This document shows, in pieces, positions 6,752 through 7,562 of a stretch of DNA of 7,562 bases (position 1 is the stretch's first letter; the number at the start of each line of letters is the position of its first letter). The position numbers and the translations under genes were made by a program. The DNA comes from an uncultured Clostridia bacterium. Lineage in GTDB: Bacteria > Bacillota > Clostridia > TANB77 > CAG-508. The DNA is taken from NCBI GenBank assembly GCA_944390615.1, contig CALXRJ010000160.1, positions 1 through 7,562 on the forward strand, in the 5' to 3' direction. A model generated the notes under the pieces. The model was not told where the DNA came from. It did not search any database and saw nothing but the letters and a program-made list of their open reading frames with translations.

Positions 6752-6798
6752 CCACTTCATACCACTTTTTTCCACTTCGATTAAATTCTAATACACTT
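6752..6798 (-). promoter_or_regulatory. MraZ-box array: AAGTGG direct repeats with 10-bp period
   Basis: On the minus strand AAGTGG occurs at 6777-6772, 6767-6762 and 6757-6752, each exactly 10 bp apart. A related AAGTGT (6798-6793) lies 21 bp further upstream inside the promoter spacer, so all four face the same side of the helix. MraZ of E. coli and Mycoplasma is known to bind tandem GTG-containing boxes of about 10-bp period before its own gene. The array covers the predicted transcription start and early leader, which suits autorepression. Confidence 0.85.
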
Positions 6799-6813
6799 TC
6801 TTCTATTTTGCAA
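6785..6813 (-). promoter_or_regulatory. Sigma-A-type promoter for mraZ
   Basis: A -35 box TTGCAA (6808-6813) and a -10 TAGAAT (6785-6790, 5 of 6 matches) are separated by exactly 17 nt on the minus strand. The start of transcription should fall near 6777-6779, at the first AAGTGG box, leaving a leader of about 50 nt. The -35 hexamer is identical to that of the leuS promoter. Confidence 0.75.
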
Positions 6814-6816
6814 TAG

Positions 6817-6854
6817 TTTTTTAAAAATTTTTTAAAAAATTTTAAAAAATTTTT
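6817..6854 (-). promoter_or_regulatory. Phased A/T tracts, UP-element-like, upstream of the mraZ promoter
   Basis: The 38 bases above the mraZ -35 box consist only of alternating A and T runs. On the minus strand A-tracts start at 6854, 6843, 6833 and 6822, spaced 11, 10 and 11 bp, in step with the helix. Such tracts curve DNA and, directly upstream of a -35 box, act as UP elements contacted by RNA polymerase alpha. A role in strong mraZ transcription is inferred. Confidence 0.55.
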
Positions 6855-6864
6855 CTGTTTAGAT

Positions 6865-6962
6865 GCTCTTCAGGTATGCCGGGAGCCGAGGAATGCCATA
6901 AATTTTATAGCAATAACCCTTGGAGGCGGCCTATTCCCAACCGTGAACTGTAAAAAAAGAGC
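6865..6962. ncRNA. Unidentified GC-rich foldable element between the pseudouridine synthase gene and mraZ
   Basis: About half of 6861-6950 is G+C, much richer than the surroundings, and no ORF fits. Nested helices can form: GCTCTT(6865)/AAGAGC(6962), TTCAGG(6869)/CCGTGAA(6947), GCCG(6878)/CGGC(6930), CCGAGG(6886)/CCTTGG(6923), and an inner AT-rich stem. An alternative pairing of GGAATGCC (6890-6897) with GGC-CT-ATTCC (6928-6937) competes with these. On the plus strand CCGAGG/CCTTGG pairs fully with a G-U, whereas another position pairs better on the minus strand, so orientation is unresolved. It matches no riboswitch, 6S, SRP, tmRNA or T-box signature I know. It may be a small RNA or a leader element. 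Confidence 0.35.
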
Positions 6963-6989
6963 TTCTCTCCCTCAAAAAGAAAAGCTCTT
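6952..6989 (-). terminator. Rho-independent terminator after the pseudouridine synthase gene
   Basis: On the minus strand AAGAGCTT (6989-6982) pairs with AAGCTCTT (6964-6957), and pairing continues inward for about four more positions (one G-U), giving roughly 12 bp. It is followed by a run of seven T (6958-6952). It lies 5 nt after the stop codon and has no T-run on the plus strand, so it acts in one direction. It isolates mraZ from the gene upstream. Confidence 0.9.
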
Positions 6990-6994
6990 CTCCT

Positions 6995-7562
6995 CTATAC
7001 TAACCCAATACTTTTACACATACTCCAATTCGGACAATCTCTAACCACAACTTTCTCTCTTTTTACAGGATGCCAAAAAGAAACTTCATATGCCCAAAGT
7101 CGAATCTGTTTATTCTTTCCTCTCACCCCATATTTTTGATCTCCATACAAACTATGCCCAATACTTTCCATTTGCACTCTTATCTGATGATGCCTTCCGC
7201 GTATGTAAATTGATTTTTACCAAACTTAAATTTCTCTTATCATCATAATTTAAAACCTCATAATCTAATTTAGCAAGTTTTGCATTTTTCTTTTCTTTGC
7301 TTACCACTTTGCTTCTATTTTTTCTCTCATCTTTATAAAGATAATTTTCTAAAGTTCCTTTTTCTTCTGTAAATTTACCATCTACAACAGCCAAATATTT
7401 CTTTTCAAATTCTTTATTTCTAACTTGTTCACTCAACCTAGATGCTGCTTTAGATGTTTTGGCTAACACCATAATTCCCCCAACTGGCCTATCTAATCTA
7501 TGAATTAACCCAAGATATACTTCTCCTGGTTTGCTATATTTTTCTTTTAAATATTGTTTTAC
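6995..7562 (-). CDS. RluA-family RNA pseudouridine synthase, 5'-partial, interrupted by a single-base frameshift
   Basis: Enzyme that isomerises uridine to pseudouridine in rRNA or tRNA. The visible part begins inside the protein (VKQYLKEKYSKPGEVYLG) and includes the catalytic motif LIHRLDRPVGG, with the family's catalytic Asp in HRLD, then MVLAKTSKAASRLSEQ. After VKINLHT one extra base (plus-strand G7199, read as C) shifts the frame: unshifted reading gives ACG CGG AAG and a TAG at 7152-7154. Skipping it gives HTGRHHQIRVQ, exactly the conserved C-terminal motif, and the frame stays open through SLYGDQKYG to TAG at 6995. About 188 residues are visible; some tens of N-terminal residues lie beyond the right edge. 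Two shorter ORFs would otherwise be annotated here (7152-7472 and 6995-7177). The exact RNA target cannot be told. A strong terminator follows. Confidence 0.9.

Noticed and set aside
6253..6816. 187-aa plus-strand ORF
   Set aside because: Antisense to mraZ and its operator; MraZ is unmistakable on the minus strand.
6865..6962. tRNA, 6S RNA or SRP RNA in the GC-rich element
   Set aside because: There is no T-arm consensus or 3' acceptor pattern, the length is too short for 6S, and the conserved SRP Alu/GGAG-type core is absent.

Overview
This 7.6-kb window is AT-rich (roughly 30% GC by eye) and every convincing gene lies on the minus strand. It comes from a low-GC Gram-positive bacterium (Bacillota), probably a Clostridia-like or gut-associated lineage. 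The evidence is the gene order mraZ-rsmH-ftsL-class B PBP (the start of the division and cell wall, dcw, cluster), a PASTA-tailed PBP, strong GGAGG-type ribosome binding sites, and U-tailed terminators. I cannot name the species.

In transcription order (right to left) the layout is as follows. (1) The 3' part of an RluA-family pseudouridine synthase, 7562-6995, ending in a strong terminator. (2) A GC-rich, foldable stretch of about 95 nt with no gene, 6865-6962. (3) The mraZ control region: phased A/T tracts, a -35/-10 promoter, and AAGTGG boxes repeated every 10 bp, which look like MraZ autoregulatory sites. (4) mraZ. (5) An unusually long 459-nt mraZ-rsmH spacer with several hairpins and a possible 16-aa ORF. 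(6) rsmH. (7) ftsL, whose stop codon is built into a terminator. (8) A class B penicillin-binding protein with one PASTA domain. (9) leuS with its own promoter; it runs off the left edge. MraZ controls the cluster, RsmH methylates 16S rRNA, and FtsL and the PBP act together in septal wall synthesis. leuS and the pseudouridine synthase are neighbours from translation and RNA modification.

The most striking observation is that two of the six genes, rsmH and the pseudouridine synthase, are each broken by exactly one extra base. In both, the extra base is a C directly before a conserved GGA glycine codon, so the zero-frame codon at the break is CGG. By my reading these are the only two in-frame CGG codons among about 2,100 codons in the window. 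Skipping one base at each restores the family motifs exactly (GTL-GGAGHS in RsmH, HT-GRHHQIR in the synthase). Neither site is a homopolymer. This could be +1 frameshifting at a rare or unassigned CGG codon, or CGGA read as a four-base glycine codon. Two independent sequence errors or mutations remain the main alternative. I do not recall a described system of this kind.
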